Below, piece by piece: positions 7,445 to 15,214 of a DNA stretch of 57,837 bases (positions are counted from its first letter, which is position 1; each line of letters opens with the position of its first letter). The notes under the pieces are model-generated. The model saw only the letters and a program-made list of their open reading frames with translations. It was not told where the DNA came from and ran no database searches. The position numbers and the translations under genes are program-made. The stretch is from Nitrospira sp. (GTDB taxonomy: Bacteria; Nitrospirota; Nitrospiria; Nitrospirales; UBA8639), in the NCBI GenBank assembly GCA_011523385.1, contig WTGX01000031.1:1-57837 (forward strand), given 5' to 3'.

Positions 7445-8616
7445 CTCTTTAGCCTCCATTCCCCCGTCAACAGTTTCTGCACCAGCCCACATTTTTGTGT
7501 GCGATATTGTTCAGCAAGTAATCTTAAGAAGGCTGTCTCTTTTTGGGCAGTATTTAGCGTACAGACAATATTTTCTTGTCGATTGATGCCTGGATGAAAA
7601 AAAGCAAGTTTCTTAATAGTCTCAGGTCTTATTTCCTTAAAGGAGCTACCTTGTGCATACTTGACCAACAAATGAGTCTGCGCCAGAAAAAAATATGCTA
7701 GATACTCGCTTATAATGGATTTTTGGGGAGTGATGCCTGTTATGCCTTGTTTTGTTGCCATAGGAACTGTTGCGATTCCCACATGACCTATTGTGGCTCC
7801 AGTTGAAACAATAACGCTATCTTTAGGCCAAATTTTTGCTGATGATTTAGACAATCCTAATTTAGATAGCGTTTCCTTTGTCTTATCAATTTTGAAGGTA
7901 ATATCGTCAATAACCACCCAAGGTATGCCACCACCAAAGTAATCGGAATTTTTGCGCGAAGGCGTTCCTCCGTCTCCGATATCCTCTATTACTTGTCCCA
8001 GCTTCACTTTATGCCATTTAGGATTGTTTTGCTGGTCGCTGATAAGTCTTTTCAGTAACCACTTAAACTGCTTCTCCTTGGCGGCAATGAGGCGTTCGGT
8101 CTTTTCTATTGCAGCATCCCAAGTGCTTATTATTTTGACGATCTTGTCCTGCTGTTCTTTGGATGGACATGGAATCTTTAATGCGCAAAGTTTTTCTCGT
8201 GTGAGGTGGGCAATGCTGGTTTCACCAACAATTTTAGCTACTCCATTATTCGATGTGACGTGTTCCATATAGATGCACGTGAAATAAGGATTTATCGTGT
8301 TTTTGTCTTTTGGTCGCAATCTGTGCAGTGCCTTCTGGTAATAAAAATTTATTGAGCGTTCCTTCCAGATCGCACAGCGACCTACTTCGCCTCCTTCGCA
8401 CATTATTATGTCTCCCTGTTTGAGGGAGTATTTCTCCTTTTCGCTTTCGGTGAAATGCATTGACTTGACGTTTTCGAGATTGAATTTCCCCCATTGAACG
8501 TTGAAGTTTGCCAGGTAAGGAAGTTGTTCTCCTTCCCTGGCCTTGGGGCTTAACATCTTTCCCAACTGAACATCGAAAAGTTCTCCGACCTGTTTCAGAG
8601 GCCAACCCTGCTTCAT
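7441..8616 (-). CDS. hsdS: Type I restriction enzyme, S (specificity) subunit
   Basis: At 391 residues with two target-recognition domains this is a full-length HsdS. TRD1 spans ~1-150 and TRD2 ~200-350. Each is followed by a conserved helical spacer (IPCPSKEQQDKIVKIISTWD and the region ending KLLTGEWRLK). It recognises the two halves of the bipartite target and tethers two HsdM. The ATG overlaps the RhuM stop by 4 bp (ATGA), and its own stop overlaps the coiled-coil gene, so translation is coupled on both sides. The target sequence cannot be predicted from the protein alone. Confidence 0.93.
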   Translation of the reverse strand: MKQGWPLKQVGELFDVQLGKMLSPKAREGEQLPYLANFNVQWGKFNLENVKSMHFTESEKEKYSLKQGDIIMCEGGEVGRCAIWKERSINFYYQKALHRLRPKDKNTINPYFTCIYMEHVTSNNGVAKIVGETSIAHLTREKLCALKIPCPSKEQQDKIVKIISTWDAAIEKTERLIAAKEKQFKWLLKRLISDQQNNPKWHKVKLGQVIEDIGDGGTPSRKNSDYFGGGIPWVVIDDITFKIDKTKETLSKLGLSKSSAKIWPKDSVIVSTGATIGHVGIATVPMATKQGITGITPQKSIISEYLAYFFLAQTHLLVKYAQGSSFKEIRPETIKKLAFFHPGINRQENIVCTLNTAQKETAFLRLLAEQYRTQKCGLVQKLLTGEWRLKR

Positions 8617-9698
8617 TCACCGATCTCCGGCTTTTCTGATTCGGATACGCCACTTCGTTTCTTGCCAAGCTGTCTCTCCAGTTTTCTGGTTTCCTTATCA
8701 AAGTCGGATTCAAACAGACGATCTTGGATAATGCGATACTTCTCAAATTCACTTTCGGCGTGATCTTTGGCAATCTCGGCGCTGATTTTCCCTGCATCCT
8801 TTAAGATTTCGCGCTCGTTGAATTTCAGAAATTCATCCAGCCGTTTTGCCCAGTCTTCCATGGTCATGGGGATTTTGCGCTGCGCTCGATCTTCGGCAAG
8901 ATCAAGATAGGCGCCGACGATACGCCCCAATGATTCCATCTCTTCTTTGGACAGATAATTCTTGGCGACTGCCACATCGGTTTTGAGAATTTTTCCATCC
9001 GGGCTTCCTTCCCAACTGGTCAGCCCCATATTTTTCACGTTGCTGTCTGCGCGGTTCTTGATGAGTTCCGCGGCGGTCTGGCCGTGAATGGCGTAATGCA
9101 GTTTATTTTGCACATTTGCGAAAAACTCACGGGTGGTCGGGGCGTCCTTGTTGTAATCCAGGCTGGTGGCGTAAATGTCCGTGATTTTCTGATAAAAGCG
9201 TCGCTCGCTCAGACGGATTTCACGGATTTCAGCAAGGAGACGTTCAAAATAGTCTTCGCCAAGAAACGCTCCGTGTTCCAGACGCTTCCTATCCAGCACA
9301 TAGCCCTTGACGGCAAATTCTCTCAGGATACGGGTTGCCCATTGACGGAACTGCGTGGCCCGTTTGGAGTTTACGCGGTAACCAACGGAGATGATGGCAT
9401 CGAGGTTATAAAACTCCAACTCTCTTTCCACTTTGCGATTGCCTTCTTTCCGAACTGTTCGGAAATTCCGAACAGTTGAATCCTTGTTCAATTCCTTAGA
9501 AGTGTAAATATTGTGCAAATGTTCGCTGATAGTGGATTTTGTCGTATCAAACAACTCAGCCATAAGTTTTTGCGTGAGCCAGATGGTTTCGTCCTGATAG
9601 CGCACTTCAATCCCATCTCCACCGGCTTGATTGGTGAAGATGAGAAATTCCGCAGTGCTGTTACGGATGGTCAGGCTTTTGGAGGGCTTTTTGCTCAT
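8613..9698 (-). CDS. RhuM family protein
   Basis: The 361-residue protein has the RhuM signature: WLTQKLMAELFDTTKSTISE, VRNFRTVRKEG, YNLDAIISVGYRVNS and FRQWATRILREF. The N-terminal segment looks like a DNA-binding helix-turn-helix. RhuM was first described from a Salmonella pathogenicity island, and family members are frequent inside type I RM operons beside Fic/Doc proteins. The molecular function is not established. The gene lies 4 bp after the Fic/Doc gene and overlaps hsdS, so it is cotranscribed with the methylase genes. Confidence 0.9.
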   Translation of the reverse strand: MSKKPSKSLTIRNSTAEFLIFTNQAGGDGIEVRYQDETIWLTQKLMAELFDTTKSTISEHLHNIYTSKELNKDSTVRNFRTVRKEGNRKVERELEFYNLDAIISVGYRVNSKRATQFRQWATRILREFAVKGYVLDRKRLEHGAFLGEDYFERLLAEIREIRLSERRFYQKITDIYATSLDYNKDAPTTREFFANVQNKLHYAIHGQTAAELIKNRADSNVKNMGLTSWEGSPDGKILKTDVAVAKNYLSKEEMESLGRIVGAYLDLAEDRAQRKIPMTMEDWAKRLDEFLKFNEREILKDAGKISAEIAKDHAESEFEKYRIIQDRLFESDFDKETRKLERQLGKKRSGVSESEKPEIGE

Positions 9699-9702
9699 GC
9701 CT

Positions 9703-10248
9703 TTATCTTCTTTGTAACAACAACAAGATTAACCCGATGATTCTTTCCTTCTCTTTCGCGCTACTCTCCGCCACCAACAGCGTCAAAGCCGTCAGGGCTT
9801 CCGGGGAGAGGCTTGTCTGCAGGAGCCCTGCTTTTCGTAAAAACCAGACGAATGCAAACGCACCGCTTCGTTTGTTGCCGTCCACGAAGGGATGATTCTT
9901 CACCATGAAGTAGAGAAGGTGTGAGGCTTTTTCTTCGACCGTCGGATACACGTCTTGTTTGTCAAAGGATTGAAATACGTTGCCGACGATCCCGTGTACG
10001 GCGTCTTTGCTCTTTTCCTGACCGAACAGATCCGTCGCTTGTTTACGCACGAGCAGTTCCTGCTTGAATTCGTGCAGGGCCTGCGACAGTTCATCGGCCG
10101 TAAACGAAACCTCTTTTTTCGTTGCCCCGCTTGTAGGGAAGTTTTGAGTATCGTAGGCCTCCAGGGAAAACCAGGTGTTAGCAAACGTCTCCACAAGCTC
10201 CAGTACATCCTGATTCTCGGGCTTTTTATTTCTTCCCTTTTCCTTCAT
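9703..10248 (-). CDS. Fic/Doc family protein
   Basis: The 181-residue protein carries the Fic core HPFVDGNKRSGAFAF at about residues 118-132, with the catalytic His and the phosphate-binding GNKR. Fic proteins AMPylate targets and Doc phosphorylates EF-Tu; which applies is not visible from the motif. No classical Phd antitoxin precedes it. It sits between hsdM (18 bp gap) and rhuM (4 bp gap), and RhuM-Fic pairing or fusion is common, so RhuM may be its functional partner. No obvious inhibitory (S/T)xxxE(G/N) helix was found. Confidence 0.9.
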   Translation of the reverse strand: MKEKGRNKKPENQDVLELVETFANTWFSLEAYDTQNFPTSGATKKEVSFTADELSQALHEFKQELLVRKQATDLFGQEKSKDAVHGIVGNVFQSFDKQDVYPTVEEKASHLLYFMVKNHPFVDGNKRSGAFAFVWFLRKAGLLQTSLSPEALTALTLLVAESSAKEKERIIGLILLLLQRR

Positions 10249-10266
10249 TACTTTCTCTCTGTCGAT

Positions 10267-11781
10267 TTATCTCCCAAGCTCCTTGAGCATTTTTCGCATC
10301 TTGCCGCGCATTTCGGCCAACTCGGTTTCCAACTGCTCAATTTCCTGCTCCACCGCGTCAATATCAATCGGCTCCTCTTCTTCGAAGGTGTCCACGTAGC
10401 GTGGGATGTTGAGGTTAAAATCGTTTTCTTCAATCTCCGCGACGCCGGCCATGTGCGCATATTTATCAACGGATTCCCGCTTCTGATACGCCCTAACGAT
10501 TTTGTCCAGGTGCTCGTCTAGCAACGTGTTTTGATTTTTGCCCGGCTGGTATTCCCGGCTCGCGTCGATAAACAGCACGTCCTTACGTGATTCGTTTGGG
10601 CCGCCTTTTTCTCGGGAACGGTCAAAAATGAGAATGGCGACCGGGATGGACGTGGTCGGAAACAGGTTTCCCGGCAGGCCGACTACCGCGTCCAGCAGGT
10701 TTTCTTCGATCAGCTTCCGGCGAATGCGCCCTTCGGCCGAGCCCCGGAACAACACTCCGTGCGGCACCACGACCGCCACACGGCCTTTCTTTTCCAGTGC
10801 CACTTCAATCATGTGCGTGATAAAGGCGAAATCTCCTTTGGATTTGGGTGGTACTCCGCGCCAGAAGCGGTTGAAGCGGTCGTCCGCAGCTTCTTCGGCC
10901 CCCCATTTGTCCAGGGAAAACGGCGGGTTGGCGACGATGTTGTCGAACTTCATCAGCCTGTCCTTCTCTACCAAAGCGGGGCCTGTGAGGGTATTGCACC
11001 ATTCAATGCGGGCCGAGTCCATGCCGTGCAGGAACATGTTCATGCGGCATAAGGCCCATGTGCCGCCGTTTATTTCCATGCCGGACAGGGAGAAATTCTT
11101 GTCGCCTACCTGTCGGGCGGCTTCAATTAGCAAGCCGCCGGAGCCGCATGCCGGATCGCAGATACGGGCGCCGGGTTTCGGCGCACACAGGCGCGCCGCC
11201 AGTTCCGATACCTTGTAGGGCGTATAGAACTCCCCAGCTTTCTTTCCGGCGTCGGAGGCAAACTTCTCGATCAGATAAATGTAGGTGTTGCCGATCACGT
11301 CTTCAGACACCCGATTGGGGTTCAGGTCAAGTTCGGGCTTGTTGAAGTCTTCGAGCAACATCTTCAATCGCCGGTTGCGGTCCTTGGTCCTGCCCAGTTT
11401 GGCTTCCGAATTGAAATCGATGTTGCGGAACACACCTTCCAATTTTGTCCGGTTCTTTTCTTCAATGGAATCCAGGGCCACGTTGATCAACTCGCCAATG
11501 TTGGCTTCATTGCGCTTTTCGTAAAGCTCGTAGAAACTGGCGCCTTCGGGCAGCACGAAACGTTCGCGCTCCAGTCTTCGGCGAATTCTGGTGTCATCAC
11601 CGCCGAAGCGCTTCCGGTATTCCTCAAGATGCGCTTTCCAGGTGTCCGATATGTATTTCACGAACAGCATGACCAGGATGTAGTCCTTGTAGTCCGTGGC
11701 ATCCATCACGCCCCGGAAAGTGTCGCAGGCTTTCCAGGCGGCGTCGTTAATGTCTTGCTGTTTGATTGCTTCTTTAAGCAT
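10267..11781 (-). CDS. hsdM: Type I restriction-modification system, M subunit
   Basis: The protein is 504 residues, normal for HsdM. It has an N-terminal helical HsdM_N domain (AAWKACDTFRGVMDATDYKD) and an N6-adenine methyltransferase domain. The SAM-binding motif ICDPACGSGG lies near residue 207 and the catalytic NPPFS near 286. The C-terminal region is a coiled coil for contacts with HsdS. It methylates adenine in the target and also forms the core of the restriction complex with HsdR. It lies 19 bp downstream of the half-HsdS gene. Confidence 0.95.
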   Translation of the reverse strand: MLKEAIKQQDINDAAWKACDTFRGVMDATDYKDYILVMLFVKYISDTWKAHLEEYRKRFGGDDTRIRRRLERERFVLPEGASFYELYEKRNEANIGELINVALDSIEEKNRTKLEGVFRNIDFNSEAKLGRTKDRNRRLKMLLEDFNKPELDLNPNRVSEDVIGNTYIYLIEKFASDAGKKAGEFYTPYKVSELAARLCAPKPGARICDPACGSGGLLIEAARQVGDKNFSLSGMEINGGTWALCRMNMFLHGMDSARIEWCNTLTGPALVEKDRLMKFDNIVANPPFSLDKWGAEEAADDRFNRFWRGVPPKSKGDFAFITHMIEVALEKKGRVAVVVPHGVLFRGSAEGRIRRKLIEENLLDAVVGLPGNLFPTTSIPVAILIFDRSREKGGPNESRKDVLFIDASREYQPGKNQNTLLDEHLDKIVRAYQKRESVDKYAHMAGVAEIEENDFNLNIPRYVDTFEEEEPIDIDAVEQEIEQLETELAEMRGKMRKMLKELGR

Positions 11782-11800
11782 TTATGACTCCTCTTCAAGG

Positions 11801-12370
11801 TCAGGATGCGGCCCGTATCAGGAGCCTTTCCACGTACTTCTCTCGCTTCTGCTTGATCTCTTCAAGCAGCACGGTTTCCTTCATCAGCATGGCGGCTATT
11901 TTTTCAATTTTGCTCTGCACATCCAAAGCGGGCAATGGAATTTCCAGATCGCCCAGGTGCTTAAGGCTTATCATTTTCAGGGCTGAGCCTTCCGTTCTCT
12001 GGTAGAGAAATCGCTGGGCGGGAGTTTGATTGATGTACCAACACAGGTACCCTGGCAGTACGCTAGATGTATCTTTTACCCTGATAAGGAAGAGAGGAGC
12101 CGACAAAATCGCTTTTCCTATGTTTCTTGGCACGGTGACGGCGGTAGTTGTGCGGCCTCGTGATCTGAATATAATGTCTGCGGGCTTTAGGGAGGTCACG
12201 TTGCGTGGCGGTTTCAGAGTAAGCTTTTCCAGGGTTTCGATTTTGACGGAAGTGGTGTCGAGATCTTTCATCTGAACAACGAACAGGTCGTCAGGGCCAG
12301 CGGCGTCATGGTGAGATCTGAAGTTTGTGCCCATGCTCAACAGGGCGACATCTTTGAGAAAGGCCTGCAT
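11801..12370 (-). CDS. Half-size HsdS-like protein (single TRD)
   Basis: The 189 residues correspond to one target-recognition domain plus one helical spacer (LGDLEIPLPALDVQSKIEKI then a charged helix). A full HsdS has two such units. It begins the operon, directly upstream of hsdM, while a complete HsdS follows further down. Half-S subunits can dimerise to recognise palindromic bipartite sites, so it may give a second specificity, or it may be a relic of hsdS exchange. The start at 12370 is an ATG; no upstream S-like sequence was seen. Confidence 0.8.
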   Translation of the reverse strand: MQAFLKDVALLSMGTNFRSHHDAAGPDDLFVVQMKDLDTTSVKIETLEKLTLKPPRNVTSLKPADIIFRSRGRTTTAVTVPRNIGKAILSAPLFLIRVKDTSSVLPGYLCWYINQTPAQRFLYQRTEGSALKMISLKHLGDLEIPLPALDVQSKIEKIAAMLMKETVLLEEIKQKREKYVERLLIRAAS

Positions 12371-12720
12371 AGGAATAAGGTAAACCCTATTTTATGAAAA
12401 ATCAATCATTTTTTGTAGTAACTCTTTTATTTTTTATAATTACAAGGGTCATGGAGGCAGATCGCACTATGGGATTCTCCCATGCAGGCAGGCCACCTGC
12501 ACACCAAGCGATGAAAATGGGATGCCTGAAAGCTATTTTCGTATCAAGAACCTCCTTCTGTCATCCCCGACATTTTTAATCGGGGATCCAGGATTGTTCT
12601 TTTTTCATTGAGGCCTCGGACTGGATTCCGGGTCAAGCCCGGAATGACAGTTCAGGGCATCGTTGAGTATTTTCGTATAAAGGAAGAGCAGGTCCCCGTA
12701 GTATGTGCCTGACGGGGAGA
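12371..12720. other. Intergenic gap at the edge of the defence island
   Basis: No convincing gene is seen. The left half (12371-12440) is AT-rich and probably carries the promoter of the restriction operon on the minus strand, though no clear -35/-10 pair was identified. The right half is occupied by a family C repeat (12559-12650). The next gene ends at 12721. Confidence 0.5.
12559..12650. repeat. Family C palindromic repeat (GTCATCCCCGAC... GGAATGACAG)
   Basis: The element starts TGTCATCCCCGACATTTTTA, contains the complementary TCGGGGATCCAG, and ends with CTGGATTCCGGGTCAAGCCC and GGAATGACAG. It is therefore two back-to-back hairpins flanked by inverted GTCAT/ATGAC ends. Related copies are at 41069-41167, 46626-46740, 49583-49617 and 53765-53884. 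It is non-coding. Confidence 0.8.
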
Positions 12721-13398
12721 TCAGCTTGCCAGGTGGGCGATGAGGCGGTCGGCGAGTCGGTGGCATTCGGGAAGCACGTGCGCCGCCGATGCCAACAACG
12801 CCTCTGTCGTGGTCTCGGCTCGTTGCACGTCGGTGGCGCATTCACGGCAGAGGGCTGCGACGCCGTCGATTTCCAATTCCAGGTGAAACAGAAGCCCGTA
12901 GGCGCGGTCTCCGTAACGGAAGGCTTGAACCGGGTAGAATTCGGACGAGGCGAGCACGCAGGCTCCCGGTGGCAGGGTCAGCCCTTCGCCGTGCCATTGA
13001 AACACCGTGAAGTCACGGGGAAACGTTCCAAAGACGGCGTCAGCGTCTGCTTCGACAGTGCGCGTGACCGGAACAGGTCCGATTTCCAGTCTGGGACCGG
13101 GACGCACCTCTCCACCCAGGGCCTTGGCCATGAATTGAGAGCCCAGGCACACGCCCAACACCGGAATGCCCGCCTCGATCGCATGTCGAATGAACAACAA
13201 TTCCTTTTCAATCCAGGGATCGGGATCATTCACGGACATGGGCCCGCCCATGACCAACAGGAAATCCGGGAACGCCGCGGGAAGCTCCCGTTGAGGGACA
13301 AGCCGCGTGTCGATCTGATGGTGACGGTCCGCCAATGCCCGCCGAAACGCGCCGGGACCTTCAAAGGGAACGTGCTGGAGGCACAGGGCCTGTTTCAT
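12721..13398 (-). CDS. Class I glutamine amidotransferase (GMP synthase-like)
   Basis: The 225-residue protein has the catalytic nucleophile in LGVCLGSQ (about residue 84) and a C-terminal HLELE that supplies the His/Glu of the triad; VMGGPMSVND lines the active site. Stand-alone members of this family are annotated as GMP synthase-like or gamma-glutamyl hydrolase-like. The physiological substrate cannot be read from the sequence. No synthetase partner is adjacent; the next gene upstream is a methyltransferase 38 bp away. Confidence 0.88.
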   Translation of the reverse strand: MKQALCLQHVPFEGPGAFRRALADRHHQIDTRLVPQRELPAAFPDFLLVMGGPMSVNDPDPWIEKELLFIRHAIEAGIPVLGVCLGSQFMAKALGGEVRPGPRLEIGPVPVTRTVEADADAVFGTFPRDFTVFQWHGEGLTLPPGACVLASSEFYPVQAFRYGDRAYGLLFHLELEIDGVAALCRECATDVQRAETTTEALLASAAHVLPECHRLADRLIAHLAS

Positions 13399-13436
13399 GG
13401 GGACGACGGGTTGAGGAAGGGATCAGGTCGCTGCGA

Positions 13437-14105
13437 TTATGGACGGGAATAGCCGTTCTTGGCATTCACGCATTCCACCAGATACCAATACTGGAAGGGG
13501 TCCTTCTTTTCCTTCTTCGTGACCTCGAGGGGCGTGCCGTCGAGCACGTGATCCAGGGACAAGTCCGTGCGGAACCCTATCCGCTGACAGATCGGAGAAA
13601 TCAGTTTCTCCACGGCGGCGATGAACTTATTCCCGTTGCTGAAGTGGTTGAGCATGACGATACGGCCGCCGGGCCGGCACACGCGAATCATCTCCGACAC
13701 GACCTGCCGGTAATCCGGCACAGCGGTGACGACGTAGGCTGCCATGACCAGGTCGAAGGAATTATCTTGGAACGTCATTTGGCCCGCGTCCATGCGCTGG
13801 AGCGTGACGTGATCGAGTCCATGCTTGGTAATGCACTCCCCGGCTTTTTTCAGCATGCCTTCCGAGAGGTCGATGCCCATGATTCGACAGTGGGTTGGAT
13901 AAAGAGGCAACACGATGCCCGTGCCGACGCCGACTTCCAGCACGTGATCATTGGGAGAGACGTGAAGGCCCTTGACCGCCGATTCTCGTGATTGATTAAA
14001 GGCCTTGCCGAAGGTTTGGTCATAGACCGAAGAGTAATTCGTATAGACCCGCTCGAGGTTTTCGAGATTCATGGTCTGTTCTTGTTGGTTCATTCCATTT
14101 GCCAT
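13437..14105 (-). CDS. SAM-dependent methyltransferase, PmtA-like
   Basis: The 222 residues form a class I Rossmann methyltransferase: LEVGVGTGIVLPLYP (motif I), GIDLSEGMLKKA (motif II) and FDLVMAAYVVTAVPDYRQ, VCRPGGRIVMLNHF (motifs IV-VI). The wording of motif I and II is closest to Rhodobacter-type phosphatidylethanolamine N-methyltransferases, so a phospholipid substrate is possible but not proven. Alternative in-frame starts lie at 14093 and 14072. It is a probable bicistron with the amidotransferase downstream. Confidence 0.85.
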   Translation of the reverse strand: MANGMNQQEQTMNLENLERVYTNYSSVYDQTFGKAFNQSRESAVKGLHVSPNDHVLEVGVGTGIVLPLYPTHCRIMGIDLSEGMLKKAGECITKHGLDHVTLQRMDAGQMTFQDNSFDLVMAAYVVTAVPDYRQVVSEMIRVCRPGGRIVMLNHFSNGNKFIAAVEKLISPICQRIGFRTDLSLDHVLDGTPLEVTKKEKKDPFQYWYLVECVNAKNGYSRP

Positions 14106-14123
14106 GCAAAACCCGTTGCGTAT

Positions 14124-14153
14124 TTGAGCATCGATTCTAGTTGCGGCTACAAT
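14124..14153 (+). promoter_or_regulatory. Candidate sigma70-type promoter
   Basis: TTGAGC (14124-14129) and TACAAT (14148-14153) are separated by 18 bp on the plus strand. Transcription from here would give a leader of about 270 nt before the secreted protein at 14428. Confidence 0.45.
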
Positions 14154-14159
14154 AACTCT

Positions 14160-14400
14160 AATTCAGGGGGTGTGATACGGGTGCGAACCCGCCGTGCCCG
14201 ACGGCCCGTGAAAGGCTCACTTGGAACAGGCACGATAGGGACGGAAATGTAACACTACGCCCCACGATGAGTCAACCATCGGCGTCCCCGTCATGGCGCG
14301 ACACGGTGTGACAACCGGACAGGCGTTGAAAAGAGGCAAGGAGGTTTCTTACAATTCGCCGGGTCGTTGGTGCTTTGTTGATCCCTTCGTGATCCATGCC
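14160..14400 (+). other. Possible structured 5' leader
   Basis: Between the promoter at 14124-14153 and the gene at 14428 the RNA would be GC-rich with several complementary pairs, such as CGTGCC near 14187 with GGCACG near 14228, and ACGGG/CCCGT. No ORF fits well. It does not match the consensus of the cobalamin, TPP, FMN or c-di-GMP riboswitches that I can check by eye. It may simply be a long leader. Confidence 0.25.
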
Positions 14401-14427
14401 AACCTAAACGAAAGAAGGAGAGACCGC

Positions 14428-15090
14428 ATGAGTTCATACGGACGATACAATCAACGGACAACCGGACTCGGGCTCATGCTGCTGTTCGTGGTGGGAGGAA
14501 TGGGGTCACCGGCGTTTGCCATCGACGTGGCGTTAACCTTGGAGCAGGCCAAGCAGATCATGGCCTCGGCTCGAGGACCCATGGAGCAGGCGGCCAATAA
14601 TGAAGAAATGTTCGGCATCATCAAAGCCGCGGACAAAAACTCCCGTATCGGTGACGATCCGGCAACCAAACCTTGTGGGAGCAGCGCGATTTTACGAACG
14701 AAAACCTATTGGTTCGAATATTTCGGGCGCGAAGAGGGCCGGCGGTCCAAAGTCGCGCAACAGGAAGTCCGGATGCCGGAGACCAAGATCCAGGAAATCC
14801 TGAACATGCCCAACCTTGAAATGGAGATCGGGCTGTGCGGGCAGGAGGAGTTTTTTGCCGAAGGTGCCGACGTGGCGCTGCAACAGGGATCGACGAACGT
14901 CATGGCCGTGGATAAAGGCAAACCCAGCCGCGGCCGGAAAATTCCCGGGTCCGAGATGGACTACGTCTCCCGGTTTTCCGCCCGATTCGCGTATCAGGAT
15001 TTTGACCCGCAGGCCATGACGAATATTGTCGTATTTTTCCCCGACGGGAAATTGGTCACGATCGAAGCGGACTTTTCCAAGATCAAGTAG
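14428..15090 (+). CDS. Secreted protein of unknown function
   Basis: The start at 14428 is chosen because AAGGAG lies 7 bases upstream and a signal peptide follows at once: a basic N-terminus, a hydrophobic LGLMLLFVVGGMG core and the cleavage site AFA-IDVA near residue 33. The mature part (about 187 residues) has two cysteines that could pair and a C-terminal segment rich in beta strands (MTNIVVFFPDGKLVTIEADF). I do not recognise a family. It is probably periplasmic. Confidence 0.7.
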   Translation: MSSYGRYNQRTTGLGLMLLFVVGGMGSPAFAIDVALTLEQAKQIMASARGPMEQAANNEEMFGIIKAADKNSRIGDDPATKPCGSSAILRTKTYWFEYFGREEGRRSKVAQQEVRMPETKIQEILNMPNLEMEIGLCGQEEFFAEGADVALQQGSTNVMAVDKGKPSRGRKIPGSEMDYVSRFSARFAYQDFDPQAMTNIVVFFPDGKLVTIEADFSKIK

Positions 15091-15214
15091 GGATCAACGA
15101 TCCCGCTCAGTCAGGCGCGTCCGAAAACCCGACCTGGTGGCTGGATGACTAGAACACGCTTGGATCTGCGGTCCTCTTGGTCCCAGATCCCCCGGCGAAA
15201 GGAGCAACGCAAAA

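Noticed and set aside
14160-14260. Cobalamin riboswitch
   Set aside because: GGGTGCGAACCCG looks superficially similar, but the conserved B12 box (GCCACTG) is absent.
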